DNA of 64,000 nt, taken from assembly GCA_965661055.1 (NCBI GenBank), contig CBFICS010000002.1, positions 62,001 through 126,000 on the forward strand, given 5' to 3'. This document shows positions 8,060 through 17,503 of the stretch, in pieces; the first letter of the stretch is position 1, and every line of letters begins with the position of its first letter. This DNA comes from CBFHSF01 sp965661055 (GTDB taxonomy: Bacteria > Bacteroidota > Bacteroidia > Flavobacteriales > Schleiferiaceae). Made by a program: the position numbers and the translations under genes. Below the pieces are notes generated by a model. The model saw only the letters and a program-made list of their open reading frames with translations. It made no database searches and was not told where the DNA came from.

Positions 8060-8464
8060 TTAAGCGGTCTTTTCTTTTTGGTCTTCGTCTTCTTCTTTTA
8101 CAAGGTCGCGAACCACTGCGCCCATACTGCAGCTTCCTGTAAATTCGGCTCCCGGTTCAACAGAAAGCTTAGAAGTTGCCATTTCTCCGTTAAACCTAGA
8201 CGTTGACATAAGGGTAAGCAGCTCTATTACTTGCATTTTTCCTTTAAACTCGCCAGAAACCGTAGCGTTTTCACAAAGAACTTGTCCTTCAACAGAGCCT
8301 TTTTCACCGATGACCAGCTTGCCTTGAATTTTAATGGTGCCTTTAACATGTCCGTCAATTCTAAAGTCACCATTAGAATTAATGTCACCGATAATCTCAG
8401 TGCCTAGGAGAATTCTATTGGAAGCTTGCGCTTGCTCTGGGTTCTTTTTTGCGGAAGTAATCAT
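8060..8464 (-). CDS. Bactofilin (polymer-forming cytoskeletal protein)
   Basis: A 134-residue protein with the central right-handed beta-helix of bactofilins: LGTEIIGDINSNGDFRIDGHVKGTI, then VIGEKGSVEGQVLCENATVSGEFKG and ATSKLSVEPGAEFTG, flanked by short disordered charged ends. Bactofilins polymerise without nucleotide and organise envelope growth or shape; several are encoded next to M23 peptidases, and one such gene lies at 11166. The start overlaps the stop of the PorW/SprE gene by four bases (ATGA), showing coupling. Confidence 0.9.
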   Translation of the reverse strand: MITSAKKNPEQAQASNRILLGTEIIGDINSNGDFRIDGHVKGTIKIQGKLVIGEKGSVEGQVLCENATVSGEFKGKMQVIELLTLMSTSRFNGEMATSKLSVEPGAEFTGSCSMGAVVRDLVKEEDEDQKEKTA

Positions 8465-11064
8465 TTCTTCTTTTCGTAGTTTAATTTATAATACCTTAGG
8501 TATTGTTCGGTGTCTTTAGATCCGTAAAGCACCTGTAGGTTGGATTCAGAAATAATAAAAATTTCAATATTATTCCGTGGCAAATTTCCCCAAAATTTTC
8601 CGTTATCCCTAATACTTTCTAGATATTGGCTTCCTTTTAATAGATTTTGGAACGTGCCGACAATTAATATTTGTCTGGCCTTATCTAAAAATATATTTGA
8701 GACTTGAAGATTTTCAAATTTAAAAAACGACTTATTGAAGTCGGCAACCCCGTTTCTCACTTGGTTGGCATTTACGCCTTTGTTGGGGAAAACAATGATG
8801 TACTTGTGTCTTTCAGTCTCACTAAACTTAAACGGAAAAACTTCGTTGCTTGCCACTGCCGTGGGATCGTCAACTTGACTCAAAATACTATTGACAAGTG
8901 CGGCCTCTTGACTATTGGCATAGTTGTTTTTAATCTCATTAAAAACAACAAGCATTTCTTCGGTTTTCCCTAGTTTTCCGAAACAATGTCCCTTTAGCAG
9001 TAAAAACTTTGCTCTTAGGAATTCACTGGTATTGTTAGTCAAGTAATTATCAATTTTTGAAATTCCCTTTTTATAATCTCCTAAAGAAAACGAGCCATAG
9101 CAATCATCGTATTTTCTGATGATTTCTAATTTTTCATTTTCACTGGCAGAAAGGGCTTCTGGACTTGTGATTTTTTTGGTGTATAACGACTCTGGAAAGT
9201 CATTTACCATAGTGTTTTTAACCTCCTGAGCATTTTTCTCATCCTTTTCTACAGAGTAAATTCTATACATAGAAAAGAGCACCCGCGGAGTGTTTTGAGT
9301 TTTGGGATACCTTTTCATAAAGTCCTCATAAACCTTCAACGCTTCTTTGTTATCTTTTAACTCTAACTGATATACTTGACCTTGATTGATTAACGCTTCT
9401 TGAATTAATAAATGTGAGGTATCTAAAGCAAAGCTATTGTTAGGAATTTGGGCCATCATGCTTTCTAGGTCTAGCCCAACTTTATTAGAAGGACCTCCCT
9501 TAGAAGCTATGGGCTTAGCGCTTTGAGTTTCTGTTTCAGGATCGCCAGAGCCTGGTCCGCCGAAAGCTCCTTGAGGACCTTTTGACTTTAAGTTCCAGTT
9601 ATCTTCTAGCGTTCTACTGCCCCAAACGTTGATAAAAGAGGCTTGTCCGTTACCTCTAACACTGGTGTTATAAAAATACCAACCCGTACCGCCACCAGCG
9701 GTAGGCCCTGTGCTTGCCGCAGAAGCAGCCGCCAAGCTGGCATTTAATTCTTTCAACTCTTGAGCCCTTCTCTTTTTTTCAGCAAGCTCTTTTTGATTGT
9801 CGATGTAATCTTCAATTTTCTTCTTTTGAGCTTCTGGTGAAAGACCTGCCATCATGATCAAGCTATCTTGAAGAGTAACCACTTCAATGTTCTTCACCAA
9901 TCTAGACAAACTGTTATTCAGTTTTTGGACTTTTTTATAATCAGGATGTGAAGTAGGCAAGGTGGTAACTGCGCTGTCATAATACGCAGCAGCGGGCACA
10001 TAATCTTTAAATGAAAAGTTAATATCTCCAATTTTCAAGTAGGCCAATGCTTTTTGTTCTGGATTCGCCTTGCTGTTAGCAATAGCTTTCTTTAGGAATA
10101 TTTCAGCCTTTTTAAACTCCTCTTCTTGAAGAGCCACCTCAGCCATGGCGTAGTAAATTTGATCTTGATACTCCTTGTTTTTTTCGTCGTCTAGAAGATC
10201 TTCCAGTTCATCGTAAACTTTTTTAGAGCTTTCCATGTACACATCAAAGTTTTTGGCTCTGTAAAGCCTTGCTTTGAAATACATCTCGTAGTCATTGGGC
10301 TTAAGATCTGCCGCGTCACCAAAAGCAACACTAGATTCATGTCTAAGTCCCATTTTAGTATAAACCTGCCCTTGTAAAAACTTGACACGGATTTTCATTT
10401 CTTTAGATGGTCCGCTAGCAAGACACTCGTCTAAGGCTTCAACAGCCTCTTCATAGTTTCCCTTTTGAACTAAAGCCATTCCCCTTAGGGCATGAATGTC
10501 AGGATTTAGTCCGTCGTCCACTTTTTTGTTGTTGTAAACTTCATCAAGTAAAACCAGAGCGCCTTCTGCATTTCCGATTTGAATTTGACATTTTGCGGCC
10601 CATATATAAGCCTCATAAGAAGCATCGGTTTTTGGAAACTCTTGGGTTACGTAATTGAAGGTTTCTAGGGCAGGAAAAAGATCTCTTTTATAAAATCTAG
10701 CCTTGCCAATTAACATGTAAGAATCTAAAATCCGCGGATTTTTTTGCTTCCCCCTGATAACCATGGAGTGTTTTCTAATGACCTTACTACCTTTTTCAAT
10801 AGCGCGGTCCATGTCGGCAATTACCGTTTGGGCCGCTTTTTCATCGGCCCATTTATAGACAGACATAAACCCTTCATAATTATTTTTATGAGAGTTCTCA
10901 ATGGTCTCAACTCCCTTTAAATAAGACTGTTCGCCGTTAAAAAGCGGGTTAAATTGAGACACCATATTGTGGTATGTCCGAGAGGTAAACGCGTCCTTTT
11001 TTCGGCTACAGCCAAGCACGACTGTTACCAGCAGAAAGTAGAGTATGTACTTTGTTTTATTCAT
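8461..11064 (-). CDS. porW: T9SS-associated TPR lipoprotein PorW/SprE
   Basis: An 867-residue outer-membrane-associated lipoprotein of the type IX secretion and gliding machinery, called PorW in Porphyromonas and SprE in Flavobacterium. The N-terminus (YILYFLLVTVVLGCSRKK) is a lipoprotein signal with the lipid-carrying Cys19. The family opening TSRTYHNMVSQFNPLFNGEQSY follows, then a long run of TPR-like helices (about 110-380), the family segment YFYNTSVRGNGQASFINVWGSRTLEDNW (about 456-483), a Gly/Pro-rich linker, and a second TPR region (about 545-730). The length matches the family. It is the first gene of the run leading into atpBEFHAG, and divergent from an M23 peptidase. Its cargo proteins are encoded elsewhere in this window. 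Confidence 0.88.
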   Translation of the reverse strand: MNKTKYILYFLLVTVVLGCSRKKDAFTSRTYHNMVSQFNPLFNGEQSYLKGVETIENSHKNNYEGFMSVYKWADEKAAQTVIADMDRAIEKGSKVIRKHSMVIRGKQKNPRILDSYMLIGKARFYKRDLFPALETFNYVTQEFPKTDASYEAYIWAAKCQIQIGNAEGALVLLDEVYNNKKVDDGLNPDIHALRGMALVQKGNYEEAVEALDECLASGPSKEMKIRVKFLQGQVYTKMGLRHESSVAFGDAADLKPNDYEMYFKARLYRAKNFDVYMESSKKVYDELEDLLDDEKNKEYQDQIYYAMAEVALQEEEFKKAEIFLKKAIANSKANPEQKALAYLKIGDINFSFKDYVPAAAYYDSAVTTLPTSHPDYKKVQKLNNSLSRLVKNIEVVTLQDSLIMMAGLSPEAQKKKIEDYIDNQKELAEKKRRAQELKELNASLAAASAASTGPTAGGGTGWYFYNTSVRGNGQASFINVWGSRTLEDNWNLKSKGPQGAFGGPGSGDPETETQSAKPIASKGGPSNKVGLDLESMMAQIPNNSFALDTSHLLIQEALINQGQVYQLELKDNKEALKVYEDFMKRYPKTQNTPRVLFSMYRIYSVEKDEKNAQEVKNTMVNDFPESLYTKKITSPEALSASENEKLEIIRKYDDCYGSFSLGDYKKGISKIDNYLTNNTSEFLRAKFLLLKGHCFGKLGKTEEMLVVFNEIKNNYANSQEAALVNSILSQVDDPTAVASNEVFPFKFSETERHKYIIVFPNKGVNANQVRNGVADFNKSFFKFENLQVSNIFLDKARQILIVGTFQNLLKGSQYLESIRDNGKFWGNLPRNNIEIFIISESNLQVLYGSKDTEQYLRYYKLNYEKKK

Positions 11065-11165
11065 TTAAGAGGCGAAATGTATGACCATAACTATCAATAG
11101 GCAAAAATATTTTATTTTATTTACTATTCTCCATCTGAATTGGATTGCGATATTTGCATTCATCC

Positions 11166-12011
11166 ATGAGTGAAAAAAAGAAAAATCTTAAAAAGTTAAG
11201 GAGCAAGTACCGCTTGGTCATCATCAATGACGACACCTTTGAAGAGAAGGTGAGCATCACTTTGAGCAGATTAAACGTATTTGTTTCACTGGGCTCCTTG
11301 TTTTTAGTATTAATTATTGGGACCACCCTTTTAATTTCATTTACTCCCTTAAAGGAATACATTCCTGGATATGCTTCTACCGATTTAAGAAGAAACACCT
11401 TGGTTTTAGCGATCAAGGCCGATAGCCTTGAGTTAGAGCTAGAAAAAAACCAAATGTATCTTCAAAACATTCAAAACGTATTGAATGGTGAGCCTGTTGA
11501 TCCGATAGTTCACAATGACGAAGGACAATTAATTGAAACGCCCAATATTACGAACACACTCAGTACAGAAGACTCCATCCTACGAAAGTACGTTGAAGAA
11601 GAAGAGCAGTTTACCGTTTCAGCCACCAATGAAGAGCTTTTAAACTACACTTTTTTCTCTCCCCTAAAGGGCGTTATTTCTAGTAAGTACAATCCCAAAG
11701 AAGGTCACTTAGCTATAGACCTAAACGCCCCACCCAACACACCAGTAAAATCTTGTTTAAAAGGAACCATTATTTACAGTGGATGGTCTTCTGAAACGGG
11801 ATACACCTTAATCATACAGCACAACAGCAACTTGCTTAGTGTATACAAGCATAACTCTGCGCTTCTAAAAAAACAGGGAGACCTAGTTCAGTCTGGAGAA
11901 GCCGTGGCTATTATTGGGAATTCTGGGAGTGAAACTACTGGCCCCCACCTTCACTTTGAGCTTTGGCATCACGGTCATCCTGTAGACCCTCAAGACTACA
12001 TTAGTTTTTAA
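11166..12011 (+). CDS. M23 family metallopeptidase, membrane anchored
   Basis: A 281-residue protein from the ATG at 11166; a TTG 21 bases earlier is possible but less likely. A basic cytoplasmic start (SEKKKNLKKLRSKYR) leads to one membrane helix (about residues 33-56), a short coiled coil (about 75-100) and a C-terminal LytM/M23 domain (about 170-281). The zinc ligands are in GHLAIDLNAP (H and D) and in GPHLHFELW. M23 enzymes cut peptidoglycan cross-links; with its anchor this one would act in the periplasm on the cell wall. It is divergent from porW/sprE and two genes from bactofilin, a combination suggesting a role in envelope remodelling. Confidence 0.88.
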   Translation: MSEKKKNLKKLRSKYRLVIINDDTFEEKVSITLSRLNVFVSLGSLFLVLIIGTTLLISFTPLKEYIPGYASTDLRRNTLVLAIKADSLELELEKNQMYLQNIQNVLNGEPVDPIVHNDEGQLIETPNITNTLSTEDSILRKYVEEEEQFTVSATNEELLNYTFFSPLKGVISSKYNPKEGHLAIDLNAPPNTPVKSCLKGTIIYSGWSSETGYTLIIQHNSNLLSVYKHNSALLKKQGDLVQSGEAVAIIGNSGSETTGPHLHFELWHHGHPVDPQDYISF

Positions 12012-12475
12012 GAAAAAAGACCTTTTTCTTGGTCCTCATATCCTTTGTCGGGAATCAAGTCTTTAGACATTGCGGCTTGAACCGCTAATTCATCACATCT
12101 TTCGTTTTGTGGATGGTTGTTGTGACCCTTTACCCAAACGTATTTTATGTTGTGTTTGGGGTGAATCTTAAGGTATCGTTGCCAAAGATCGGGGTTCTTT
12201 TTACCCTTAAACCCCTTCTTTTGCCAACCAAAGACCCATCCCTTTGTGATGGCATCAATCACATATTTAGAATCAGAAAAAACCGTCACTTCAGACCCCG
12301 GTCTTTTAAGTCCTTCTAAAGCAACAATTACCGCTAATAGCTCCATGCGGTTATTGGTCGTCTTAACAAACCCTTGAGATGCTTCTTTGTAATACGGTGC
12401 TTTTTGCCAAATAATACCATAACCGCCTGGGCCGGGGTTTCCTCTAGAAGATCCGTCCGTATAGATTTCGATCAT
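12008..12475 (-). CDS. rnhA: Ribonuclease HI
   Basis: Cleaves RNA in RNA-DNA hybrids. With the start at 12475 (MIEIYTDGSS) the protein is 155 residues, the usual size, and overlaps the purN stop by four bases (ATGA). A further upstream start at 12499 would add eight non-conserved residues. The active-site carboxylates are visible: Asp7 (YTDG), Glu45 (MELL), Asp68 (SDSK) and Asp128 (NERCDELA), plus His118 in KGHNNH. The end overlaps the convergent M23 gene by four bases. Confidence 0.95.
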   Translation of the reverse strand: MIEIYTDGSSRGNPGPGGYGIIWQKAPYYKEASQGFVKTTNNRMELLAVIVALEGLKRPGSEVTVFSDSKYVIDAITKGWVFGWQKKGFKGKKNPDLWQRYLKIHPKHNIKYVWVKGHNNHPQNERCDELAVQAAMSKDLIPDKGYEDQEKGLFS

Positions 12476-13044
12476 TCCTCCATTTCGTTGAGTACCCACT
12501 CAACCATAGGAGCAAAGTGTTCGTGCTCTAATTGCTGAACCTTATAGGCTACATCCTCTGGAGAGTCTTCGTAGTCTACATCAACCGATTCTTGGAAAAT
12601 TACATCACCTTCATCATACGCTTCGTTAACATAGTGAATGGTGATTCCTGTTTCTTCCTCTTCATTTTCAACCACAGCCTTATGAACATTCATGCCGTAC
12701 ATGCCTTTACCACCATAGTCAGGCAGTAAAGCTGGATGAATATTAATAATACGGTCTGGATAGGCTTCGACTATCTCTTGGGGGATAAGTTTAAGGAAGC
12801 CCGCCAATACGACAAGGTCTGTTTTTGCAGTTTTCAATTTTGACAGAACCACTCCAGATTTTAACTCCTCTTCGTTAAACACATAGGTTCTTACCCCTAA
12901 GGCCTTTGCTCTATCAAGTACACCGGCAGTTTTCACATTTGTAAAAACATGGGTTACAGTTCCTACTGGGCTGTCTTGAAAGTATTCTATAATTTTTTCC
13001 GCGTTAGTGCCTGAGCCCGAAGCGAAAATAACTATGTTCTTCAT
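12472..13044 (-). CDS. purN: Phosphoribosylglycinamide formyltransferase
   Basis: Transfers a formyl group from 10-formyltetrahydrofolate to GAR in purine synthesis. At 190 residues it has family size. It begins with KNIVIFASGSGTNAEKII (phosphate-binding loop), and the catalytic triad is Asn101 and His103 in NIHPALLPDYGGKGMYG and Asp144 in YDEGDVIFQ. It is transcribed divergently from acpP and overlaps rnhA by four bases. No other purine genes are nearby. Confidence 0.96.
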   Translation of the reverse strand: MKNIVIFASGSGTNAEKIIEYFQDSPVGTVTHVFTNVKTAGVLDRAKALGVRTYVFNEEELKSGVVLSKLKTAKTDLVVLAGFLKLIPQEIVEAYPDRIINIHPALLPDYGGKGMYGMNVHKAVVENEEEETGITIHYVNEAYDEGDVIFQESVDVDYEDSPEDVAYKVQQLEHEHFAPMVEWVLNEMEE

Positions 13045-13231
13045 GATTTTATTATGAGTACTAGTTCGTATAAATCGGACGTAAATTAAAAAAAATTGAA
13101 GGGAATGGCCGAAATATTATTCAAATAATTATTACCCCATAAATAAGACTTATTTTACTGATTTATAAAATGTTACGCAATATTTTGTAACTTTAAAAAA
13201 GTAAGGTGTTGACAATTGCGCTCATAATAAT

Positions 13232-13262
13232 TGCAGATATTGGCAAATCTTATTTTCTTTGT
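13232..13262 (+). promoter_or_regulatory. Tentative promoter of the acpP operon
   Basis: A TTG near 13232 and TTTCTTTG ending near 13262 are about 20 bases apart, close to the Bacteroidota -33/-7 layout although the -7 begins TT rather than TA. Transcription would start about 25 bases before the acpP ATG. The 250-base gap between purN and acpP must also hold the purN promoter, which was not identified. Confidence 0.3.
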
Positions 13263-13294
13263 CGCTTAAATTTTAACATAAACACTGAGAAGCC

Positions 13295-13531
13295 ATGTCA
13301 GACATTGCAGCAAGAGTAAAAGCCATTATCGTTGACAAACTTGGTGTTGACGAGAACGAAGTAACTCCAGAAGCGAGCTTCACCAATGATTTGGGGGCTG
13401 ACTCGTTAGACACCGTAGAACTTATTATGGAGTTTGAAAAGGAATTTGATATTCAGATTCCAGACGATCAGGCTGAAAACATCGCAACTGTAGGTCAAGC
13501 AATTTCCTACATTACTGAAGCTAAAGCCTAA
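13295..13531 (+). CDS. acpP: Acyl carrier protein
   Basis: A 78-residue acidic carrier of fatty acyl intermediates. The phosphopantetheine attachment site is Ser37 in LGADSLDTVELIMEFEKEF. The four-helix layout and length are standard. It leads a plus-strand operon with fabF seven bases downstream, the common acpP-fabF-rnc order. Confidence 0.97.
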   Translation: MSDIAARVKAIIVDKLGVDENEVTPEASFTNDLGADSLDTVELIMEFEKEFDIQIPDDQAENIATVGQAISYITEAKA

Positions 13532-13538
13532 TTAACAC

Positions 13539-14789
13539 ATGGAACTTAAACGAGTAGTAGTTACCGGATTGGGGGCGATTACCCCAATTGGAAACACGCA
13601 ACAAGAATTTTGGAGCGCATTATTAAAGGGCACCTCGGGGGCTGCCCCCATTACCCTATTTGATGCTGAGAAATTTAAAACTCGTTTTGCATGTGAGGTC
13701 AAAGACTTCGTCGTCAACGATTTCATCGATCGCAAAGAAGCGCGAAAGATGGACCGATTTTCTCATTTTGGGATCGTAGTGGCTGATGAGGCCATTACGG
13801 ATTCCCAAATTGATCCAGAAAAAATTAATCACGACCGTGTAGGTGTGATTTGGGGATCGGGAATTGGTGGTTTAGACACTTTTTTAACGGAGGCAAAAGC
13901 CTTTGCTAAAGGAGACGGAACCCCAAGATTTAACCCATTCTTTATTCCTAAAATGATTGCCGACATTACAGGTGGTCATATTTCAATGAAGCACAATTTC
14001 AGAGGACCGAACTTCACAACAGTTTCAGCATGTGCCTCTGCCACTAACGCACTAATTGATTCATTCAATTACATTCGATTAGGAAAGGCAGATATAATGG
14101 TAGCTGGAGGTTCTGAAGCTGGTATCACTGAAGCTGGGATAGGTGGTTTTAACGCCATGCACGCACTTTCTACCCGCAATGACGATCCTTCTACAGCGTC
14201 AAGACCGTTTGACAAAGGAAGAGATGGATTTGTAATGGGAGAAGGGGCCGCTTGTATTATTCTTGAAGAATATGAGCATGCTATAGCGAGGGGTGCAAAA
14301 ATTTATGCAGAAGTAGCCGGAGGAGGTCTTTCTGCAGATGCGCATCACTTAACGGCTCCACATCCAGAAGGATTGGGTGCAATCAACGTAATGAAAAACA
14401 CTTTAGAAGACGCGGGCATGTCTCCTGAAGATGTAGATTACATCAATGTTCACGGAACATCAACTCCATTAGGTGACATTGCAGAAACCATTGCTATTAA
14501 AAATGTTTTCGGGCAACACGCTTATGGCTTAAACATTTCTTCTACCAAGTCCATGACAGGACATCTTTTAGGTGCTGCCGGAGCTGTTGAAGCAGCGGCA
14601 ACAATTATGGCTGTTAAAGAAGATATTGTTCCTCCTACCATCAACCACTTTGAGGACGATCCAGGGCTAGACAACGATTTAAATTTCACCTTCCACAAGG
14701 CGCAGAAAAGAGTCGTAAGAGCAGCCTTAAGTAACACCTTTGGATTTGGTGGTCACAATGCTTCAATCCTTTTCAAGAAGTTTGAATAA
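13539..14789 (+). CDS. fabF: Beta-ketoacyl-ACP synthase II
   Basis: A 416-residue condensing enzyme elongating fatty acids on ACP. The Cys-His-His triad is complete: Cys165 in TVSACASATNA, His305 in VHGTSTPLGD and His342 in TKSMTGHLLGAAG. The C-terminal NTFGFGGHNAS is the family hallmark. The stop overlaps the rnc start by one base (TAATG), so translation is coupled. Confidence 0.97.
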   Translation: MELKRVVVTGLGAITPIGNTQQEFWSALLKGTSGAAPITLFDAEKFKTRFACEVKDFVVNDFIDRKEARKMDRFSHFGIVVADEAITDSQIDPEKINHDRVGVIWGSGIGGLDTFLTEAKAFAKGDGTPRFNPFFIPKMIADITGGHISMKHNFRGPNFTTVSACASATNALIDSFNYIRLGKADIMVAGGSEAGITEAGIGGFNAMHALSTRNDDPSTASRPFDKGRDGFVMGEGAACIILEEYEHAIARGAKIYAEVAGGGLSADAHHLTAPHPEGLGAINVMKNTLEDAGMSPEDVDYINVHGTSTPLGDIAETIAIKNVFGQHAYGLNISSTKSMTGHLLGAAGAVEAAATIMAVKEDIVPPTINHFEDDPGLDNDLNFTFHKAQKRVVRAALSNTFGFGGHNASILFKKFE

Positions 14790-15532
14790 TGCTTGGTCGT
14801 GTTAGATCGTGGTTTTTAAAACCAAAAAAATCTAGCTTTTACCAAAACATTTTTTCTATTACCTCTTTGCATCCCAAAGAGTTAAGTCATTATGAATTGG
14901 CCTTCAGGCATAGTTCCGCTAGTGAACAAAAAGGAAAAACCTTTATTCAAAATAATCAGCGCCTAGAGTTTTTAGGTGATTCTATTTTGGGTTACGTAGT
15001 GGCTGATATGTTATACCACCTATACCCAGAAAAAGACGAAGGATTCTTAACTTCTATGCGATCTAAAGTGGTTAGTCGCAGAACCCTCAACCGGATCGGC
15101 AACGAAATGGGGCTGCCCGCCATGACCATTGCTAATTTAGACAAACACAAAAAGGCAAAATCACTTTCTGGAGATGTTTTGGAAGCGCTCATAGGAGCTG
15201 TCTTACTCGATCAAGGGTTCGCTAAATGCCGCCTGTTTATTGAAGATGTAATTATCGCTAATTACATTGATTTTGTTGAGCTAGAATCAGCTATCTTCAG
15301 TTATAAGAGTTATATAATTGAATACGCTCAAAAAAACAAATTAGAGTTTAACTTTAAGCTCATAAAAGAAGAAGGTAAAAACCATAACCTTACCTTTACC
15401 ATATCTCTTTTTCTAGGAGAAGAAGAGGTCGGAACTGCTGACGGTGCCAGTAAAAAAAGAGCAGAAGAAGCAGCCAGTAAAATAGCCTATGAAAGGTTAA
15501 CCAATGAAAGAGAAGAGCCACATACTAAGTGA
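14789..15532 (+). CDS. rnc: Ribonuclease III
   Basis: A 247-residue double-strand-specific endoribonuclease processing rRNA precursors and other RNAs. The catalytic signature is NQRLEFLGDSILGYVVAD (about 52-69) with the second acidic pair in SGDVLEALIGAVLLDQG. A double-stranded RNA-binding domain follows (about 170-243, ending GASKKRAEEAASKIAYERL). It starts within the fabF stop and overlaps the next gene by 29 bases. Confidence 0.95.
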   Translation: MLGRVRSWFLKPKKSSFYQNIFSITSLHPKELSHYELAFRHSSASEQKGKTFIQNNQRLEFLGDSILGYVVADMLYHLYPEKDEGFLTSMRSKVVSRRTLNRIGNEMGLPAMTIANLDKHKKAKSLSGDVLEALIGAVLLDQGFAKCRLFIEDVIIANYIDFVELESAIFSYKSYIIEYAQKNKLEFNFKLIKEEGKNHNLTFTISLFLGEEEVGTADGASKKRAEEAASKIAYERLTNEREEPHTK

Positions 15533-16004
15533 TGATTTTGAGGATGAAACACAAGTTTCAACCTTTGGTATCTTTTCTATTCTTCCTGACTTTAAACTGT
15601 CTTATCACTTAAACGTTGAGTTGAGCTTAAACCTAACGCTAGAGGAAGACCCATATACTTTGAAAAATCGTAATCATTTGTTTTACTACAATTTATTTTC
15701 ATTTAATGATTATGAATCAAATTTGCATTGGTTTTTCATTGGTAACCAACCCTATAAAGGTACGGCAACCGGCGAAAGCCAGCCGCAATTATCTATCTTT
15801 GAAGATGAGAGAAATATGCGGCGCCCGTTGTTGAAGAAGGAGTCAAAAATCAATTATTTCTTCCAGGTTTATGGCGACCTTTCGCTTGAAGAGTTAAAAA
15901 TGCTAAAAAATAAAATAAAATCAATTTCAGGGGTTCAAGGATTAGTAGAGATTCTTCCCTCAGAATACAAAGAAGGACAAAATTTATATTTAAATAATTT
16001 ATGA
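15504..16004 (+). CDS. IPExxxVDY-like family protein
   Basis: A 166-residue protein of unknown function. Its position between rnc and pyk is where flavobacteria encode the IPExxxVDY family, and the start FGIFSILPDFKLSYHLNVELSLNLTLEEDP resembles that family. The name-giving motif is not obvious in this copy, so the assignment is mainly by context. It overlaps the rnc end by 29 bases and the pyk start by four, so it is firmly inside the operon. Confidence 0.55.
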   Translation: MKEKSHILSDDFEDETQVSTFGIFSILPDFKLSYHLNVELSLNLTLEEDPYTLKNRNHLFYYNLFSFNDYESNLHWFFIGNQPYKGTATGESQPQLSIFEDERNMRRPLLKKESKINYFFQVYGDLSLEELKMLKNKIKSISGVQGLVEILPSEYKEGQNLYLNNL

Positions 16005-17425
16005 TTAACAAGAAAGCAAAAATAGTAGCCACTTTAGGGCCCGCTTCGGCCAACGAGGAAACCATGTATAATATGGTTTGCGAAGGGGTGAATGTTTTCA
16101 GAATAAACTTTTCTCATGGTGACCACGAGACTCATCGTCAAACGATGAGAATTGTCAAAAAAATAAACGCTGATTACAACCTAAACATCGCCATTTTAGC
16201 AGATCTTCAAGGACCAAAACTTCGCGTAGGGGTTGTAAGAGAAGGCGCTGTGGTAAAACCTGGAGACTTGTTAGAATTTACCAATGAAGAATGTGAGGGT
16301 ACAGAGAAAAAAGTCTATATGACATACCCTCATTTTGCTCGCGACGTAATGGAAGGGGAACGAATTCTACTTGACGACGGAAAGTTGATCATGGAGGTTA
16401 AAAACACTAACCATACGGATACCGTAATTGCCGAGGTAATACAAGGCGGACCCTTAAAGAGCAAGAAAGGTGTTAACCTACCAAACACCAAGATTTCTTT
16501 GCCCTGTTTAACCGAAAAAGACATTGCTGACCTAGCAGTAGCTTTGGAAGAAGGCGCCGAATGGATTGGGTTATCATTTGTGCGTTCAGCAAAAGATGTA
16601 ATTGAGCTAAAGGATTTGATTAAAAAATCAGGGAAACTAGCTCATGTCGTGTCGAAAATTGAAAAACCTGAGGCCGTAAGAGATATTGAAGCGATTTTAG
16701 ACGTCACGGACGCCGTTATGGTAGCTAGGGGTGATCTTGGGGTAGAAATACCTATGCAAAGCGTTCCTTTGGTACAAAAAATGATTGTACGCAAGGCTCA
16801 CGAAAAAGCTATACCTTCAATTATTGCAACCCAAATGATGGAGACCATGATTGATAGTATGAGTCCTACTCGTGCCGAGGTTAATGATGTAGCAAATTCG
16901 GTATTAGACGGAGCAGATGCAATGATGTTAAGTGGTGAAACCTCCGTTGGAAAGTACCCGGTGGAAGTGATAAAGGCAATGGCAAAAATCATTATTCACA
17001 CAGAAGAAACCTCTGACCTCACCGTTTCCAAAGACAACCCACCAGAGGGCAATACCTCACGAAATATTACCGATTCAATTTGTTACAATGCTGCAAAGGT
17101 GGCAGACCAAATAAATGCCAAAGCATTGTTGACTTTGACTTTTTCAGGATATACAGCATTTAAGATTTCTGCGCATAGGCCACACACCAATATTTTGGTC
17201 TTTACCGCTAACCGAAGCATATTGAATACCTTGTCTCTTATTTGGGGGGTTAAAGGATTCTTCTATGACAGCTTAGTGAGTACAGATGATACATTTTCTG
17301 ATTTAAGTAAAATCATTAAAGAAGAAAAGATCGCAAAGGCAGGTGACTTGGTAATAAAAATTGCCAGTATGCCTATTACTGAAAAAGGTATGACTAACAC
17401 CTTGAAAATAGAACAGTTAAAGTAA
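16001..17425 (+). CDS. pyk: Pyruvate kinase
   Basis: Makes pyruvate and ATP from phosphoenolpyruvate in glycolysis. At 474 residues it has the normal three-domain size without a C-terminal PEP-utiliser domain. Visible motifs are KIVATLGPAS at the start, NFSHGDHETH, ADLQGPKLRVG, the active-site helix with MVARGDLGVEIP, and ATQMMETMIDS...TRAEVNDVANSVLDG. It is last in the acpP operon, begins inside the previous stop (ATGA), and is followed by a terminator hairpin. Confidence 0.97.
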   Translation: MINKKAKIVATLGPASANEETMYNMVCEGVNVFRINFSHGDHETHRQTMRIVKKINADYNLNIAILADLQGPKLRVGVVREGAVVKPGDLLEFTNEECEGTEKKVYMTYPHFARDVMEGERILLDDGKLIMEVKNTNHTDTVIAEVIQGGPLKSKKGVNLPNTKISLPCLTEKDIADLAVALEEGAEWIGLSFVRSAKDVIELKDLIKKSGKLAHVVSKIEKPEAVRDIEAILDVTDAVMVARGDLGVEIPMQSVPLVQKMIVRKAHEKAIPSIIATQMMETMIDSMSPTRAEVNDVANSVLDGADAMMLSGETSVGKYPVEVIKAMAKIIIHTEETSDLTVSKDNPPEGNTSRNITDSICYNAAKVADQINAKALLTLTFSGYTAFKISAHRPHTNILVFTANRSILNTLSLIWGVKGFFYDSLVSTDDTFSDLSKIIKEEKIAKAGDLVIKIASMPITEKGMTNTLKIEQLK

Positions 17426-17431
17426 AAAAAC

Positions 17432-17462
17432 AAAAGCAGTCGAGAAGCTGCTTTTAATTTTT
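17432..17462 (+). terminator. Terminator of the acpP-pyk operon
   Basis: An AAAAGCAG/CTGCTTTT stem with an eight-base loop starts seven bases after the pyk stop and is followed by AATTTTTC. Confidence 0.75.
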
Positions 17463-17475
17463 CTACAATTATCAT

Positions 17476-17499
17476 ATATTTCAAAAATATTTGAAATAT
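17476..17499. promoter_or_regulatory. Perfect dyad operator candidate in front of the orphan regulator
   Basis: ATATTTCAAA - AATA - TTTGAAATAT, a perfect 10-base inverted repeat ending four bases before the regulator ATG at 17504. It overlaps an AATATTTG that could serve as -7 box. Such a placement is typical of an autorepressor binding site. Confidence 0.6.
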
Positions 17500-17503
17500 T
17501 CAT

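Noticed and set aside
13201..13290. TTGACA at 13208 as a sigma-70 promoter for acpP
   Set aside because: The Bacteroidota primary sigma factor uses TTTG/TAnnTTTG; there is no fitting TATAAT at 16-18 bases downstream.
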